Shown here piece after piece: positions 45,507-54,804 of a stretch of 64,000 nt of DNA. Below the pieces are notes generated by a model that saw nothing but the letters and a program-made list of their open reading frames with translations, did no database searches and was not told the DNA's origin. The stretch comes from Paenibacillus_AR mesotrionivorans (GTDB lineage Bacteria > Bacillota > Bacilli > Paenibacillales > NBRC-103111): positions 434,001-498,000 of the forward strand of contig NZ_JBJURJ010000001.1 in NCBI RefSeq assembly GCF_046098205.1. Reading direction: 5' to 3'. The position numbers were made by a program, and so were the translations under genes. How positions within the stretch are numbered: the stretch's first letter is position 1; the number at the start of each line of letters is the position of its first letter.

Positions 45507-45968
45507 TTATTTGCCGATTTCAAGAGCTTTTGTAATCATTGCCTTGGCTGCATTCAGCGCAGTGACATTGGCCTCATAGGACCGGGTCGCAGACATCATG
45601 TCCACCATTTCCTTCAGCGGATCCACATTGGGCATCAGCACAAAACCGTTCTCATCCGCATCCGGGTGGGTGGGGTTGTATACTTGCTTGAAGGGGGCAG
45701 TATCATCGGAAATCTTGCTTACCTTGACCCCGCCTCCGGATGAAGCCTTCGTTGTGCCCATGGCACCGGACAGCACCTGGGAAAATGTAGCGCCCTGCTT
45801 TTCCTCCAGGGAGACCACTTTCCGGCTGTATGGTACCCATTTGCCGTCTACCAGCTTGCCCCGCGTTGTATCCGCGTTAGCCATATTAGAGGCGATTACG
45901 TCCATTCTGAGCCGCTGGGCGGTAAGTGCAGAGCTGCTGATATCAAACCCGTTGGTCAGCTTCATCAT
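45507..45968 (-). CDS. flgC: Flagellar rod protein FlgC
   Basis: Proximal rod protein, 153 residues. The N-terminal motif (GFDISSSALTAQRLRMDVIA, SNMANADTTRG) and C-terminal motif (VDMMSATRSYEANVTALNAAK) are typical. The ATG overlaps the flgB stop (TAATG). Confidence 0.96.
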   Translation of the reverse strand: MMKLTNGFDISSSALTAQRLRMDVIASNMANADTTRGKLVDGKWVPYSRKVVSLEEKQGATFSQVLSGAMGTTKASSGGGVKVSKISDDTAPFKQVYNPTHPDADENGFVLMPNVDPLKEMVDMMSATRSYEANVTALNAAKAMITKALEIGK

Positions 45969-46369
45969 TATCTCCCTCCAATTACAGTCCGGATATTGCG
46001 GATATCGTGAGTTACTTGCTGGGCTACCACATTATAGCGGAGCTGATTTTTGGCTACGAGGGACATTTCGGCATCGATATCTACATTATTTAAATTATTG
46101 TTCATAACCGAATTGTTGTCCACGACAATTTTCGACTCCACCGCAGATGTTCCGCCTCCAATAGGAATATGCTTGGGATGGGTCCGTCTGCCTGTGAGGG
46201 TTTTGGAATTCATCTGCTGGCTGAGCAGCTCCTCGAACACCACATCCGAACGCTTAAAGTTAGGCGTATCCACATTGGCGATATTATTGGCAGATACAGT
46301 CTGCCTCAGGACGGCCGCATCCAAGGTGCGTTCCAACCGGTTAAAACTTGCTGATTGCAGGATATTCAT
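45968..46369 (-). CDS. flgB: Flagellar rod protein FlgB
   Basis: Proximal rod protein and first gene of the 31-kb fla/che operon. The 133-residue form starts at ATG 46369 (MNILQSASFNRLERTLDAAV); GGAGG lies 12 bases upstream, slightly far, and a TTG at 46381 touches it. The rod motif VSANNIANVDTPNFKRSDVV is clear. The AT-rich 176 bp between it and the codY terminator should hold the operon promoter, but I see no convincing sigma-A or sigma-D box pair. Confidence 0.95.
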   Translation of the reverse strand: MNILQSASFNRLERTLDAAVLRQTVSANNIANVDTPNFKRSDVVFEELLSQQMNSKTLTGRRTHPKHIPIGGGTSAVESKIVVDNNSVMNNNLNNVDIDAEMSLVAKNQLRYNVVAQQVTHDIRNIRTVIGGR

Positions 46370-46545
46370 TATGGGATTCAACCTCCGGCCACAGATTACC
46401 GTTACTTATTCAACAGCTTTCTTTCATTCTCCTCTTTTTTTCGACAATAAAATTATTTTAAATTTTCGCTAATGCTGTCATATCATGGAGTCTGGAGAAG
46501 ATTCGACATCATAAATCATGCAAAAAAATGGCAAAATATACAATA

Positions 46546-46580
46546 TGAAAAAAGCCCTATCTTTAGAAAGATAGGACTTT
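46546..46580 (-). terminator. Terminator of hslV-hslU-codY
   Basis: CCTATCTTT pairs with AAAGATAGG around CTA-type loop bases, followed on the minus strand by GCTTTTTTC. It lies about 40 bases after the codY stop and separates codY from the fla/che operon. Confidence 0.85.
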
Positions 46581-46614
46581 ATAATCTAAAACCTAATATA
46601 AATCTAACACGAAT

Positions 46615-47394
46615 TTAGGCCTGCCGCTTTTCGAGCTCTTGAACCAGCTGGTCATTGAGAATTTTAATGTAGGTTCCCTTCATGCCCAGGGACCGTGTTT
46701 CGATGACACCGGCGCTTTCCAGCTTGCGCAGCGCATTCACGATCACAGAGCGGGTAATCCCCACCCGGTCAGCGATTTTGCTGGCTACCAGCAGACCCTC
46801 TTTGCTTTTCAGCTCCTCAAAAATGTGCTCCACGGCCTCTAATTCACTGTACGAAAGGGAGCCTACCGCCACCTGTACGATGGTTTTCCGGCGGGCTTCG
46901 ATCTCGCTTTCCTCTGCGCGCTCACGCAGAATTTCCATACCCACCACCGTGGCTCCGTACTCAGCCAGAATCAGATCATCCTCGCCAAACGGGTCTTCCG
47001 TCCTGGCCAACACCAGGGAACCAAGCCGGTCCCCGCCTCCCATTATTGGGATAATGGTCAGGTAATGCTGCTCGAACAGGCTTTGCAGTTGGTTGGTCAC
47101 CTGGACATACGGATTCTCCGGATCGAGGTTGGAAACAGTTTCCTCCACCTTCAAAAGAAGCTGGTTTTGCTCGGGAGTGAGTCTTTTGTCCTGAAACAGG
47201 ACCCGGTTTGTTTCCAATGAAACCAACATTCCGGAGGCTGCACAGCCCAGAATTTTTCCCTTGCGGCTGATGACATACACACTGGCTGCCATAGCATCCC
47301 GCAAAACCTCCGTCATTTCCATAAACGACAAGGCTTTGCCTGCCGCCCTTTGCAGCAGCCGATTCAGCCGTCTTGTCTTCGAAAGCAATTGCAT
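46615..47394 (-). CDS. codY: GTP- and branched-chain-amino-acid-sensing repressor CodY
   Basis: Global nutritional repressor of Firmicutes, 259 residues. It has a GAF domain that binds Ile/Leu/Val (about 1-155) and a winged helix (about 170-245, ASKIADRVGITRSVIVNALR, KLESAGVIETRSLGMKGTYI). It is the last gene of the hslV-hslU-codY unit, as in B. subtilis, immediately upstream of the fla/che operon that CodY represses in B. subtilis. Confidence 0.97.
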   Translation of the reverse strand: MQLLSKTRRLNRLLQRAAGKALSFMEMTEVLRDAMAASVYVISRKGKILGCAASGMLVSLETNRVLFQDKRLTPEQNQLLLKVEETVSNLDPENPYVQVTNQLQSLFEQHYLTIIPIMGGGDRLGSLVLARTEDPFGEDDLILAEYGATVVGMEILRERAEESEIEARRKTIVQVAVGSLSYSELEAVEHIFEELKSKEGLLVASKIADRVGITRSVIVNALRKLESAGVIETRSLGMKGTYIKILNDQLVQELEKRQA

Positions 47395-47438
47395 TTCTCA
47401 AATCCCCCTATTTTCACTCAACAATTCCCCGCGATTTA

Positions 47439-48833
47439 TTAAAGAATATATTGGCTCAAATCACGGTTCCGGGCAATATCCGACAGCTTCTCCCGGACAT
47501 ATTCCGGCGTCACCTGGAACGCCTCCAACTGAAGATCCGGCGCTTCGAAGGACAGATCCTCCAGAAGCTTCTCCAGAATGGTATGGAGCCGCCGCGCACC
47601 GATATTTTCCGTTTGCTGGTTTACTTCCACCGCAATTTGCGCCAGCTCGTCAATGGCTTGGTCCGTAAAGGTAATCGTTATACCCTCTGTTTCCAGAAGA
47701 GCAGTATACTGCTTGGTCAACGCGTTCTGCGGCTCCTTCAAAATCCGCACAAAATCTTCATGGTTCAGACTGCCTAGCTCCACCCGGATGGGAAAACGCC
47801 CTTGAAGCTCGGGAATCAAGTCGGAAGGTTTGGCAATATGGAATGCGCCTGCCGCAATAAACAGGACATAATCCGTTTTTACTGGACCGTATTTGGTCAT
47901 AACCGTAGAACCTTCTACTATAGGAAGAATATCACGCTGCACCCCTTCCCGGGATACATCGGGACCGCTGCCCTTGCCGGTGCTGGCAACCTTGTCGATT
48001 TCGTCGATAAAAATAATGCCCGACTGCTCTGCCCGCTGCACGGATTCGGAAATCACCTCATCCATGTCCATCAGCTTCTGGGCTTCCTGCTGGATCAGCA
48101 CCTTGCGCGCCTCTCTTACGGGAAGACGGCGCTTCTTGGTTTTCTTGGGCATCAGGCTGCTGAACATCTCCTGCATATTCATGCCCATCTGATCATTGCC
48201 CTGGCCGCCCAGAATGTCCATCATGGATGGGGTATGATCCTCTACCTCAATCTCAATTTGTTCATTCTCAAGCTCTCCCCGGGCCAGCTTCTCCCGCACG
48301 GCGGCACGACCGGCGGTAACACCGGAATCCGGCTCCTCTTGCTCCCGCTCAGGCTCCTTCTGGCCGCCGAAAAGCATCTCCAGCGGATTGCGTCCGGACT
48401 TGTTCTTGTTGGCGCCAGGCACCAGAAACTGGACAATCCGCTCCTCTGCCAGCTTGCCTGCGCGATCCTTCAGAGCTTCTGTTTTTTCGGCTTTCACCAT
48501 ACGGATGGCTGTCTCCACCAGATCCCGGACCATGGATTCCACATCCCGGCCCACGTAACCCACTTCGGTAAACTTGGTGGCTTCCACCTTTACGAAGGGT
48601 GCATTCACCAGCTTCGCCAGCCGGCGGGCAATTTCCGTTTTTCCCACACCGGTGGGGCCGATCATCAGAATATTCTTGGGGATGATCTCATCGCGCATCA
48701 CATCCTGGAGCAGGGTTCTCCGGTAACGGTTGCGGAGGGCGACGGCGACGGATTTCTTGGCCTGCTTCTGGCCGACGATATATCTATCCAATTCGGAAAC
48801 AATTTCTCTAGGGGTAAGCGCGGAGCCTTTCAT
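47439..48833 (-). CDS. hslU: HslU (ClpY) ATPase subunit of HslUV protease
   Basis: AAA+ unfoldase for HslV, 464 residues. Walker A is in MIGPTGVGKTEIARRLAKL, Walker B in GIIFIDEIDKVA, the I domain is residues about 110-240, and the conserved C-terminal tail ends DLSQYIL, which activates HslV. I chose ATG 48833 because GGAGG lies 9 bases upstream. It lies between hslV and codY. Confidence 0.97.
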   Translation of the reverse strand: MKGSALTPREIVSELDRYIVGQKQAKKSVAVALRNRYRRTLLQDVMRDEIIPKNILMIGPTGVGKTEIARRLAKLVNAPFVKVEATKFTEVGYVGRDVESMVRDLVETAIRMVKAEKTEALKDRAGKLAEERIVQFLVPGANKNKSGRNPLEMLFGGQKEPEREQEEPDSGVTAGRAAVREKLARGELENEQIEIEVEDHTPSMMDILGGQGNDQMGMNMQEMFSSLMPKKTKKRRLPVREARKVLIQQEAQKLMDMDEVISESVQRAEQSGIIFIDEIDKVASTGKGSGPDVSREGVQRDILPIVEGSTVMTKYGPVKTDYVLFIAAGAFHIAKPSDLIPELQGRFPIRVELGSLNHEDFVRILKEPQNALTKQYTALLETEGITITFTDQAIDELAQIAVEVNQQTENIGARRLHTILEKLLEDLSFEAPDLQLEAFQVTPEYVREKLSDIARNRDLSQYIL

Positions 48834-48854
48834 GATCCATCCCTCCATCCGTTT

Positions 48855-49397
48855 CTACAATACTTCTTCGACAATAATGTTGTGGTTGGTGAACACGCAG
48901 ATATCCGCCGCAATCTCCAAGGAAGCCTTGGCGATGTCACGGGCTTCCATGTGTCCGGCATGGGCCTTCAGTGCTCTCCCGGCAGCCAAGGCAAAATTGC
49001 CTCCAGAGCCGATGGCCAGAATGCCGTCGTCCGGCTCGATAATTTCGCCGTTGCCGGAAATCAGGAGGAGATCCTTCTTGTCCATTACGATCATCATCGC
49101 TTCCAAACGGCGCAGAACGCGGTCCGAACGCCAGTCCTTGGCCAGCTCCACTGCCGCACGCTGCAGATTTCCCTGGTGCTCCTCCAGCTTGCCTTCAAAC
49201 TTCTCAAACAGCGTAATGGCATCCGCTACCGAGCCGGCAAAACCGGCTGCGACTTGGCCGCGGTACAGACGGCGCACCTTCTTGGCCGTATTCTTCATCA
49301 CCATACTGTTGCCGAAGGTGACTTGACCGTCACCGGCAATAGCGCCTTTATTGTTATGCCGGATCGCAAAAATTGTAGTTGCGTGAAACTCACCCAT
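48855..49397 (-). CDS. hslV: HslV (ClpQ) peptidase subunit
   Basis: Proteasome-like peptidase, 180 residues, activated by HslU. The sequence begins MGEFHATTIFAIRH; the TTIFA part is the usual start of the mature peptidase, and the core GDGQVTFGNSMVMK and GSGGNFALAAGRAL follow. The N-terminus carries six residues before TTIFA. In the B. subtilis homologue (CodW), position 2 is a serine reported as the nucleophile; here it is glycine (see findings). Start supported by GAGGGA upstream. Confidence 0.95.
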   Translation of the reverse strand: MGEFHATTIFAIRHNNKGAIAGDGQVTFGNSMVMKNTAKKVRRLYRGQVAAGFAGSVADAITLFEKFEGKLEEHQGNLQRAAVELAKDWRSDRVLRRLEAMMIVMDKKDLLLISGNGEIIEPDDGILAIGSGGNFALAAGRALKAHAGHMEARDIAKASLEIAADICVFTNHNIIVEEVL

Positions 49398-49466
49398 GAA
49401 AATCCCTCCTGAGGGCTTTGCGTCAGCAAAGCCTACTTCGAAAGCGTCTGCCGGGCCTCGCCCATT

Positions 49467-49651
49467 CTAACGGACACAAAAGCCGTTATCCGCTCCTAAA
49501 CGGCTTATTTCCCAAGCTAACGGAACCCACAGCCCTTATTTAGCAAAATAAGGCCGATTTCGCCTCCATCCAACTACAATAAGCGCGCTCACTTCCGTTA
49601 GTTTTCAGAACGGGCCCAAAACAACTAAATAACGTCGCTCACTTCCGTTAG
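49467..49651. repeat. Intergenic repeat cluster between hslV and trmFO
   Basis: The 564-bp gap 49398-49961 has no recognisable gene. It holds TAACGGACACAAAAGCCGTTAT (468-489), a block with TTATTTAGCAAAATAAGG (538-555), and two direct copies of CGCTCACTTCCGTTAG (586-601 and 636-651) about 50 bases apart. The first two also occur, inverted, in the proS-polC gap. The rest (49652-49961) is GC-rich and has no convincing coding sequence. Confidence 0.65.
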
Positions 49652-49961
49652 AATTCCTTTTGGCCCAAAGTCTTCGCTCATAATCAAAACGCGACTTTTT
49701 CGTACACAGTCCCTGTCCCGGTATTCCATCCATGGTCATTCCCATTCGACGAGAAACATGTCCGGCGCGGCAAAACCCCGGGAGGGCCTTCAAGCCGGCG
49801 CCATCCGCGGGGTGTCCAGGTACATGGTTTGACGAGATACACCGGAAGGCCCAAATGCGGCCTAGGCCGTGTTACAGACACGTTCTGCCGGCAACCTTCG
49901 AATGGTTAATAAGCGCAATACGATTATAGTAACACAGCACATGAACGGCATACAAGGGACA

Positions 49962-51278
49962 TCACTGCAAATTGCCCACAAAATTCTGAATTGTTTGAAG
50001 GGCACGCTCTGCCAGTTTTTCGTACTTCAGCTTTTTATTCTTAATTCGTTCCTCCAGAGGCGGCAGCAGCCCGAAATTGGCGTTCATCGGTTGGAAATGG
50101 CCCGACTCGGTAGAGACGATATAATGGGCCATACTGCCGATGGAGGTTTCTGCCGGCAGCACCAGCGGCTCCTGACCGTGCCACAGCCTTGCGGCGTTCA
50201 GACCGGCAGCCAGGCCGGAGGCGGCAGACTCTACATACCCTTCTACTCCTGTCATTTGACCGGCGAAGAACAGGTTGGGCCGTGATTTGAACTGATAGGT
50301 GGGCGATAGCAGCCGGGGGGAATTAATGAAGGTGTTGCGGTGCATCACACCGTAACGGACAAACTCCGCCTGCTCCAGTCCGGGAATCAGGGAGAAAACC
50401 CGCTTTTGCTCACCCCACTTCAGATGGGTCTGGAAGCCTACCAGATTGAACAGCGTCCCTGCCGCGTTATCCTGGCGAAGCTGCACAACCGCATGGGGGA
50501 GCTTGCCGGTATGGGGATTGATCAGGCCCACAGGCTTCATGGGACCAAACAGGACGGTCTGACGCCCGCGTTTGGCCATCACCTCGATGGGCATGCAGCC
50601 CTCGAAATAAATCTCCTTCTCGAAGGCCTTTACCGGTGCAGCCTCCGCTTGAATCAGCTCATCGTAGAAGCGGTTGAACTCCTCCTCGGTCATCGGGCAG
50701 TTCAGGTAAGCCGCCTCCCCCTTATCGTACCGGGAAGCCAGATACACCTTGTCCATGTCTACGGAATCCTTCTCCACAATAGGAGCCGCCGCGTCATAGA
50801 AATACAGGTACTCCTCTCCTGTCAGCGCCTTCAGGCTCTCCGACAGCGCTGGGGACGTCAAGGGCCCGGAGGCAACAATGACGATTCCGTCAGCCGGGAT
50901 GTCCCGAAGCTCTTCATTACGCACCTCCACCAGAGGATGGCTGCGGAGTGCTTCCGTAACACCGCCGGAAAAACCATCACGGTCAACCGCCAAGGCGCCG
51001 CCGGCAGGTACGGCATGTTTGTCCGCTTCGCGTATAATAAGCGAACCTAACGTACGCATTTCTTCCTTCAATAGACCTACCGCATTGGTCAGACCGTTAG
51101 CCCGCAGAGAATTGCTGCAGACCAGCTCCGCGAATTGATCTGTAATATGTGCCGGCGTTTTCTCCACCGGTCTCATTTCGTAAAGGATTACCGGCACACC
51201 GCGGCTGACCAGCTGCCAAGCGGCTTCGCTGCCCGCCAATCCGGCTCCGATAACAATAACAGGCTGTTGTTGAGTCAC
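49962..51278 (-). CDS. trmFO: Methylenetetrahydrofolate-tRNA-(uracil-5-)-methyltransferase TrmFO
   Basis: Folate/FAD-dependent enzyme that makes m5U54 in the tRNA T-loop. The 438-residue protein starts with the FAD-binding motif PVIVIGAGLAGSEAAWQL and contains ELVCSNSLRANGLTNAVGLL and GPMKPVGLINP. I chose GTG 51278 (MTQQQPVIVIG) because GGAAGG precedes it; an ATG at 51296 lies further upstream. It follows topA. In B. subtilis xerC/codV would come next. Confidence 0.97.
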   Translation of the reverse strand: MTQQQPVIVIGAGLAGSEAAWQLVSRGVPVILYEMRPVEKTPAHITDQFAELVCSNSLRANGLTNAVGLLKEEMRTLGSLIIREADKHAVPAGGALAVDRDGFSGGVTEALRSHPLVEVRNEELRDIPADGIVIVASGPLTSPALSESLKALTGEEYLYFYDAAAPIVEKDSVDMDKVYLASRYDKGEAAYLNCPMTEEEFNRFYDELIQAEAAPVKAFEKEIYFEGCMPIEVMAKRGRQTVLFGPMKPVGLINPHTGKLPHAVVQLRQDNAAGTLFNLVGFQTHLKWGEQKRVFSLIPGLEQAEFVRYGVMHRNTFINSPRLLSPTYQFKSRPNLFFAGQMTGVEGYVESAASGLAAGLNAARLWHGQEPLVLPAETSIGSMAHYIVSTESGHFQPMNANFGLLPPLEERIKNKKLKYEKLAERALQTIQNFVGNLQ

Positions 51279-51332
51279 AGTGAATCCTTCCCCCATTGCT
51301 TATTATTGCGTTACATTTAATTGTAAATTGGG

Positions 51333-51375
51333 CACAAAACAAAGTCCGGCAGACCGCATCGAGAGCAGTCTGCCG
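51333..51375 (-). terminator. Possible terminator/stem-loop after topA
   Basis: CGGCAGAC pairs perfectly with GTCTGCCG, followed by GACTTTGTTTTG on the minus strand. The T-run is broken, so termination would be partial, allowing some read-through into trmFO. Confidence 0.5.
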
Positions 51376-51440
51376 TTTAAGCATACCATCATTAATAGAA
51401 GCACGCCATCTGACCGTGTAGAGACTGCCTATGCAGCTCC

Positions 51441-53546
51441 TTAATCCTCGAAATCCGCAGCTTCCTCCTCAGGCTCCTCTTTGTAGTCACATTTGGAGCA
51501 CTGGATAACCGTACCACTGCGGTTGGTTTTAGTAATCAGCATCTGGCCGCATTCCGGACAATTCCGTCCCACCGGACGGTCCCAGGATACGAAATCGCAA
51601 TCGGGATACCGGTCACAACCGAAGAACACTCTGCCCTTCTTGCTGCGCCGCTCCACAATGTTGCCTGTATTGCAGGAGGGACAAACCACTCCGGTACCCT
51701 TGATAATCGGCTTGGTGTTACGGCAGTCCGGGAAGCCCGAGCAGGCCAGGAATTTGCCAAACCGGCCCATTTTGTAAACCAAGTGGCGTCCGCATTTCTC
51801 GCAGAGCTCGTCGGAGACCTCATCCTGGATTTCGATTTCCTTCATTTCCTCTTCGGCGACCTCCAGCCGCTTTTCGAAGGATTTGTAGAAACCGTTTAAT
51901 ACCTTGACCCAGTCTTCCCGGCCTTCTTCCACATGATCCAGCTCTTCTTCCATCTGGGCCGTAAAGCCCACATCCAGAATTTCCGGAAAGAATTCCTCCA
52001 TCAATTCATTTACCAATTCCCCAATCTCCGTAGGGATAAAGCGCTTTTCCTCCAGAGCCACATAGCCCCGTTTCTGGATGGTCTCGAGAATCGGCGCATA
52101 GGTGCTGGGACGGCCGATGCCCATTTCCTCCAGCGCACGTACAAGACGGGCTTCGGAGTAACGCGGTGGCGGCTGAGTGAAATGCTGCTTAGGCTCCACT
52201 GCCTCACGCTTCAGCACATTGTCCTTAGCCAGCGGCGGCAGGAACTTTTCCTCATCGCCGGCAGGAGCTTCCTCGTCGCTGCTTTCCACATACACCTTCA
52301 TGAAGCCGGGGAACTTCACCTTGGAGCCGACGGCACGGAACATGGAGGCTCCTGCAAGAATATCCACAGTCATGGTATCCATCACTGCCGAGGACATTTG
52401 GCTGGCGACGAAACGCTCCCAAATCAGCTTATACAGCCGGTATTGGTCGCGGCTTAAGAATCCCTTGACTTCCTCAGGTGTCCGCAGCACTGAGCTGGGC
52501 CGGATGCCTTCATGGGCGTCCTGGGCGTTAGCGGCTTTTTTGATATATTGCCGAGGTGTTTCCGGATAATAGGCTTCGCCGTATTTTTCCACAATGAAGC
52601 CCTTGGCTTCCTCCTGCGCCACCGGGGAAATCCGGGTGGAGTCCGTACGCATGTAGGTGATGAGGCCGACAATTCCCTCTTTGCCCAAATCGATGCCCTC
52701 GTACAGCTGCTGGGCCACGGACATGGTTTTGGATGCGCGGAAATTCAGTTTTCTGGCGGCCTCCTGCTGCATCGTACTGGTAATAAAGGGGGCGGAGGGA
52801 TTGCGGCTCCGTTCCTTCTCCTTCACCTCGGATACGATGAAGTCAGCACCCTCCAGACCCTGGAGAATAGCCTGGACCTCAGCCTCCGTATGCAGCTCCT
52901 GTTTTTGTCCGCCCGTGCCATAAAACTTGGCTTCAAAGGTATTGGACCCGGACTTGAGCTGAACGGTGATGCTCCAGTATTCTTCCGGGATAAAGGCCTT
53001 AATTTCGTCTTCCCGGTCATTGATCAGCTTCACCGCAACGGATTGTACACGGCCTGCGGAGAGGCCTTTCTTCACCTTTTTCCAGAGCAGCGGACTGATT
53101 TTGTAGCCAACCAGCCGGTCCAGAATACGTCTGGCCTGCTGGGCGTTAACCAGGTCCTTATTGATGGGCCGTGGCGTCTTAAAGGCATCCTTCACAGCCT
53201 GCTTCGTAATTTCATTAAATACTACTCGGCATTCTTCCGTATCATCCAGATCCAGATAATGGGCCAGATGCCAGGCAATCGCTTCCCCTTCGCGGTCAGG
53301 GTCAGCCGCCAGATAGACTTTTTTCACTTTTTTGCGGGCATCCTTCAATTCCTTGAGGATATCCCCCTTGCCGCGGATGGTAATATATTTGGGTTCAAAA
53401 TTGTTGTCAAACTCGACGCCCATTTGGCTCTTCGGAAGGTCACGGACATGGCCCATAGAGGCCTTCACGATATATTTGCTGCCTAGGTATTTGCCGATGG
53501 TTTTGGCTTTGGCGGGCGATTCCACAATAACTAGAGAGTCTGCCAT
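51441..53546 (-). CDS. topA: DNA topoisomerase I
   Basis: Type IA topoisomerase relaxing negative supercoils, 701 residues. It has the TOPRIM domain (LVIVESPAKAKTIGKYLG, AADPDREGEAIAWHLA), the active-site tyrosine in GLITYMRTDSTRIS, and three C-terminal zinc-ribbon modules (CEKCGRHLVYKMGRFGKFLAC, split at residue 20; CPSCNTGNIVERRSKKGRVF; CPECGQMLITKTNRSGTVIQ). An acidic tail follows. It lies 42 bp after dprA. Confidence 0.97.
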   Translation of the reverse strand: MADSLVIVESPAKAKTIGKYLGSKYIVKASMGHVRDLPKSQMGVEFDNNFEPKYITIRGKGDILKELKDARKKVKKVYLAADPDREGEAIAWHLAHYLDLDDTEECRVVFNEITKQAVKDAFKTPRPINKDLVNAQQARRILDRLVGYKISPLLWKKVKKGLSAGRVQSVAVKLINDREDEIKAFIPEEYWSITVQLKSGSNTFEAKFYGTGGQKQELHTEAEVQAILQGLEGADFIVSEVKEKERSRNPSAPFITSTMQQEAARKLNFRASKTMSVAQQLYEGIDLGKEGIVGLITYMRTDSTRISPVAQEEAKGFIVEKYGEAYYPETPRQYIKKAANAQDAHEGIRPSSVLRTPEEVKGFLSRDQYRLYKLIWERFVASQMSSAVMDTMTVDILAGASMFRAVGSKVKFPGFMKVYVESSDEEAPAGDEEKFLPPLAKDNVLKREAVEPKQHFTQPPPRYSEARLVRALEEMGIGRPSTYAPILETIQKRGYVALEEKRFIPTEIGELVNELMEEFFPEILDVGFTAQMEEELDHVEEGREDWVKVLNGFYKSFEKRLEVAEEEMKEIEIQDEVSDELCEKCGRHLVYKMGRFGKFLACSGFPDCRNTKPIIKGTGVVCPSCNTGNIVERRSKKGRVFFGCDRYPDCDFVSWDRPVGRNCPECGQMLITKTNRSGTVIQCSKCDYKEEPEEEAADFED

Positions 53547-53588
53547 TTGCCTTCCTCCCCCCTGGATACTCGATGTATCCTGTTGGAC

Positions 53589-54695
53589 TTAAGATAGAAG
53601 CATATATAACGAGCCCGGAAGTTGCCCGATCCTCTTCTTCAACTGTAAAGATAACAGAATTGAATGCAAATGTCCAAAATTTGTTTGCAAGCGCTCTATC
53701 AGCTCGTCGATGGATGCGGGGCCATCCGCCAAAACCGCAGCCACCCGCTCCTCTTCGGCAGTGAGTACAGGAAGGTATTCTCTAGTGTACGCCATCGTCT
53801 TCAGGCTATTCCGGCCCATGTCCGGCAGGTGCCCGAATTCTTTCAGTATATCCGCCGCGGAGGTGACCAGCTTAGCTCCGTCTTCACGGATCAAATCATG
53901 GGTGCCCCTGCTTTTGGGAGACGTGACCTGGCCGGGGACGGCAAACACCTCCCGAAATTCCCCCTCCGCATATTTGGCGGTGATCAGAGAGCCGCTCCTG
54001 GCCGCCGCCTCCACCACCACCGTCCCCAGGGTCAACCCGGCGATAATCCGGTTGCGTTGGGGGAACAGCCCCTGTGCTGCCTGTGTGCCGGGGGGATATT
54101 CCGACAGCACCAAACCCTGCTCGGCGACTTTCCGGTAAAGCAGGGTATGCTCCCGGGGATAAATCACATCAATGCCGCAGCCCAAAACAGCGATAGTGCT
54201 CCCCTCCTCCTTCAGCGCACCCTCATGTGCTTCCCCGTCGATGCCTCTGGCCAGGCCGCTGACCACACAGACGTCGGAGCACGACAGCTCCTCCGCCATC
54301 CGGGAGGCGATTCTTTTGCCGTATACTGTAGGGGTGCGGGTGCCTACCATGGCGATAGCGTACTTCTTCAATAGCTCCCGCCGCCCGATGGTATAGATCA
54401 CCCACGGGGGTGCTGCCGTCTCATTCAGGAGCGGGGGATACTCCTCATCCCCCCGGGCGATAGGTACAACCACAGAATCGGCATACGCCTCCTCCATCCG
54501 GTTCAGATAGTCCCGGGACAAACCTCTGGACAAGAGCTCCGCCTTTCCAGGCGCCAACCGCAGCGCAGCCAACTGTCCGGGGGTAAGCCCGGCCAGCTCC
54601 TCCAGGTCCGGAAAATAGTCCGTAAGCCGCTGGATGGTTTTCCAGCCGATCCCTTCCATTTCGTGCAAGGCCACAAGTACATGATGATGATTCAT
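53589..54695 (-). CDS. dprA: DNA processing protein DprA (Smf)
   Basis: Binds incoming single-stranded DNA during transformation and loads RecA. The 368-residue protein has an N-terminal helical region, the Rossmann-like core (AMVGTRTPTVYGKRIASRMA, VVSGLARGIDGEAHEGAL, LGCGIDVIYPREH) and a C-terminal winged-helix-type domain (about 300-368). I chose ATG 54695 because AAAGGAG lies 11 bases upstream; the open frame extends 66 codons further, into the sucD terminator. Confidence 0.95.
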   Translation of the reverse strand: MNHHHVLVALHEMEGIGWKTIQRLTDYFPDLEELAGLTPGQLAALRLAPGKAELLSRGLSRDYLNRMEEAYADSVVVPIARGDEEYPPLLNETAAPPWVIYTIGRRELLKKYAIAMVGTRTPTVYGKRIASRMAEELSCSDVCVVSGLARGIDGEAHEGALKEEGSTIAVLGCGIDVIYPREHTLLYRKVAEQGLVLSEYPPGTQAAQGLFPQRNRIIAGLTLGTVVVEAAARSGSLITAKYAEGEFREVFAVPGQVTSPKSRGTHDLIREDGAKLVTSAADILKEFGHLPDMGRNSLKTMAYTREYLPVLTAEEERVAAVLADGPASIDELIERLQTNFGHLHSILLSLQLKKRIGQLPGSLYMLLS

Positions 54696-54731
54696 AGAGT
54701 TTCGGTCTCCTTTAATAGAATAAGATGGGGT

Positions 54732-54784
54732 AAAAATAAAAAAGCCCTCCGAGATCCGCGCGTTACGCGAATCATCGGAAGGCT
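54732..54784 (-). terminator. Terminator of sucC-sucD
   Basis: A long hairpin (GCCTTCCGATGATTCGCG pairing with CGCGGATCTCGGAGGGC, loop TAACG) followed on the minus strand by TTTTTTATTTTT. It lies 20 bases after the sucD stop. Confidence 0.93.
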
Positions 54785-54804
54785 GCTTGCCTATCCGTAC
54801 ATAA

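Noticed and set aside
46440..46470. Possible CodY box (AATTTTCGCTAATG) upstream of flgB
   Set aside because: Only the first seven bases fit the AATTTTCWGAAAATT consensus; too weak to call.
47802..49412. 536-codon plus-strand open frame antisense to hslU and hslV
   Set aside because: Spans two well-supported genes on the opposite strand and has a His/Leu-rich composition.
49605..49881. Small minus-strand frames in the hslV-trmFO gap as xerC remnants
   Set aside because: No recombinase motif (Arg-His-x-x-Arg, Tyr) is visible and there is no ribosome site.
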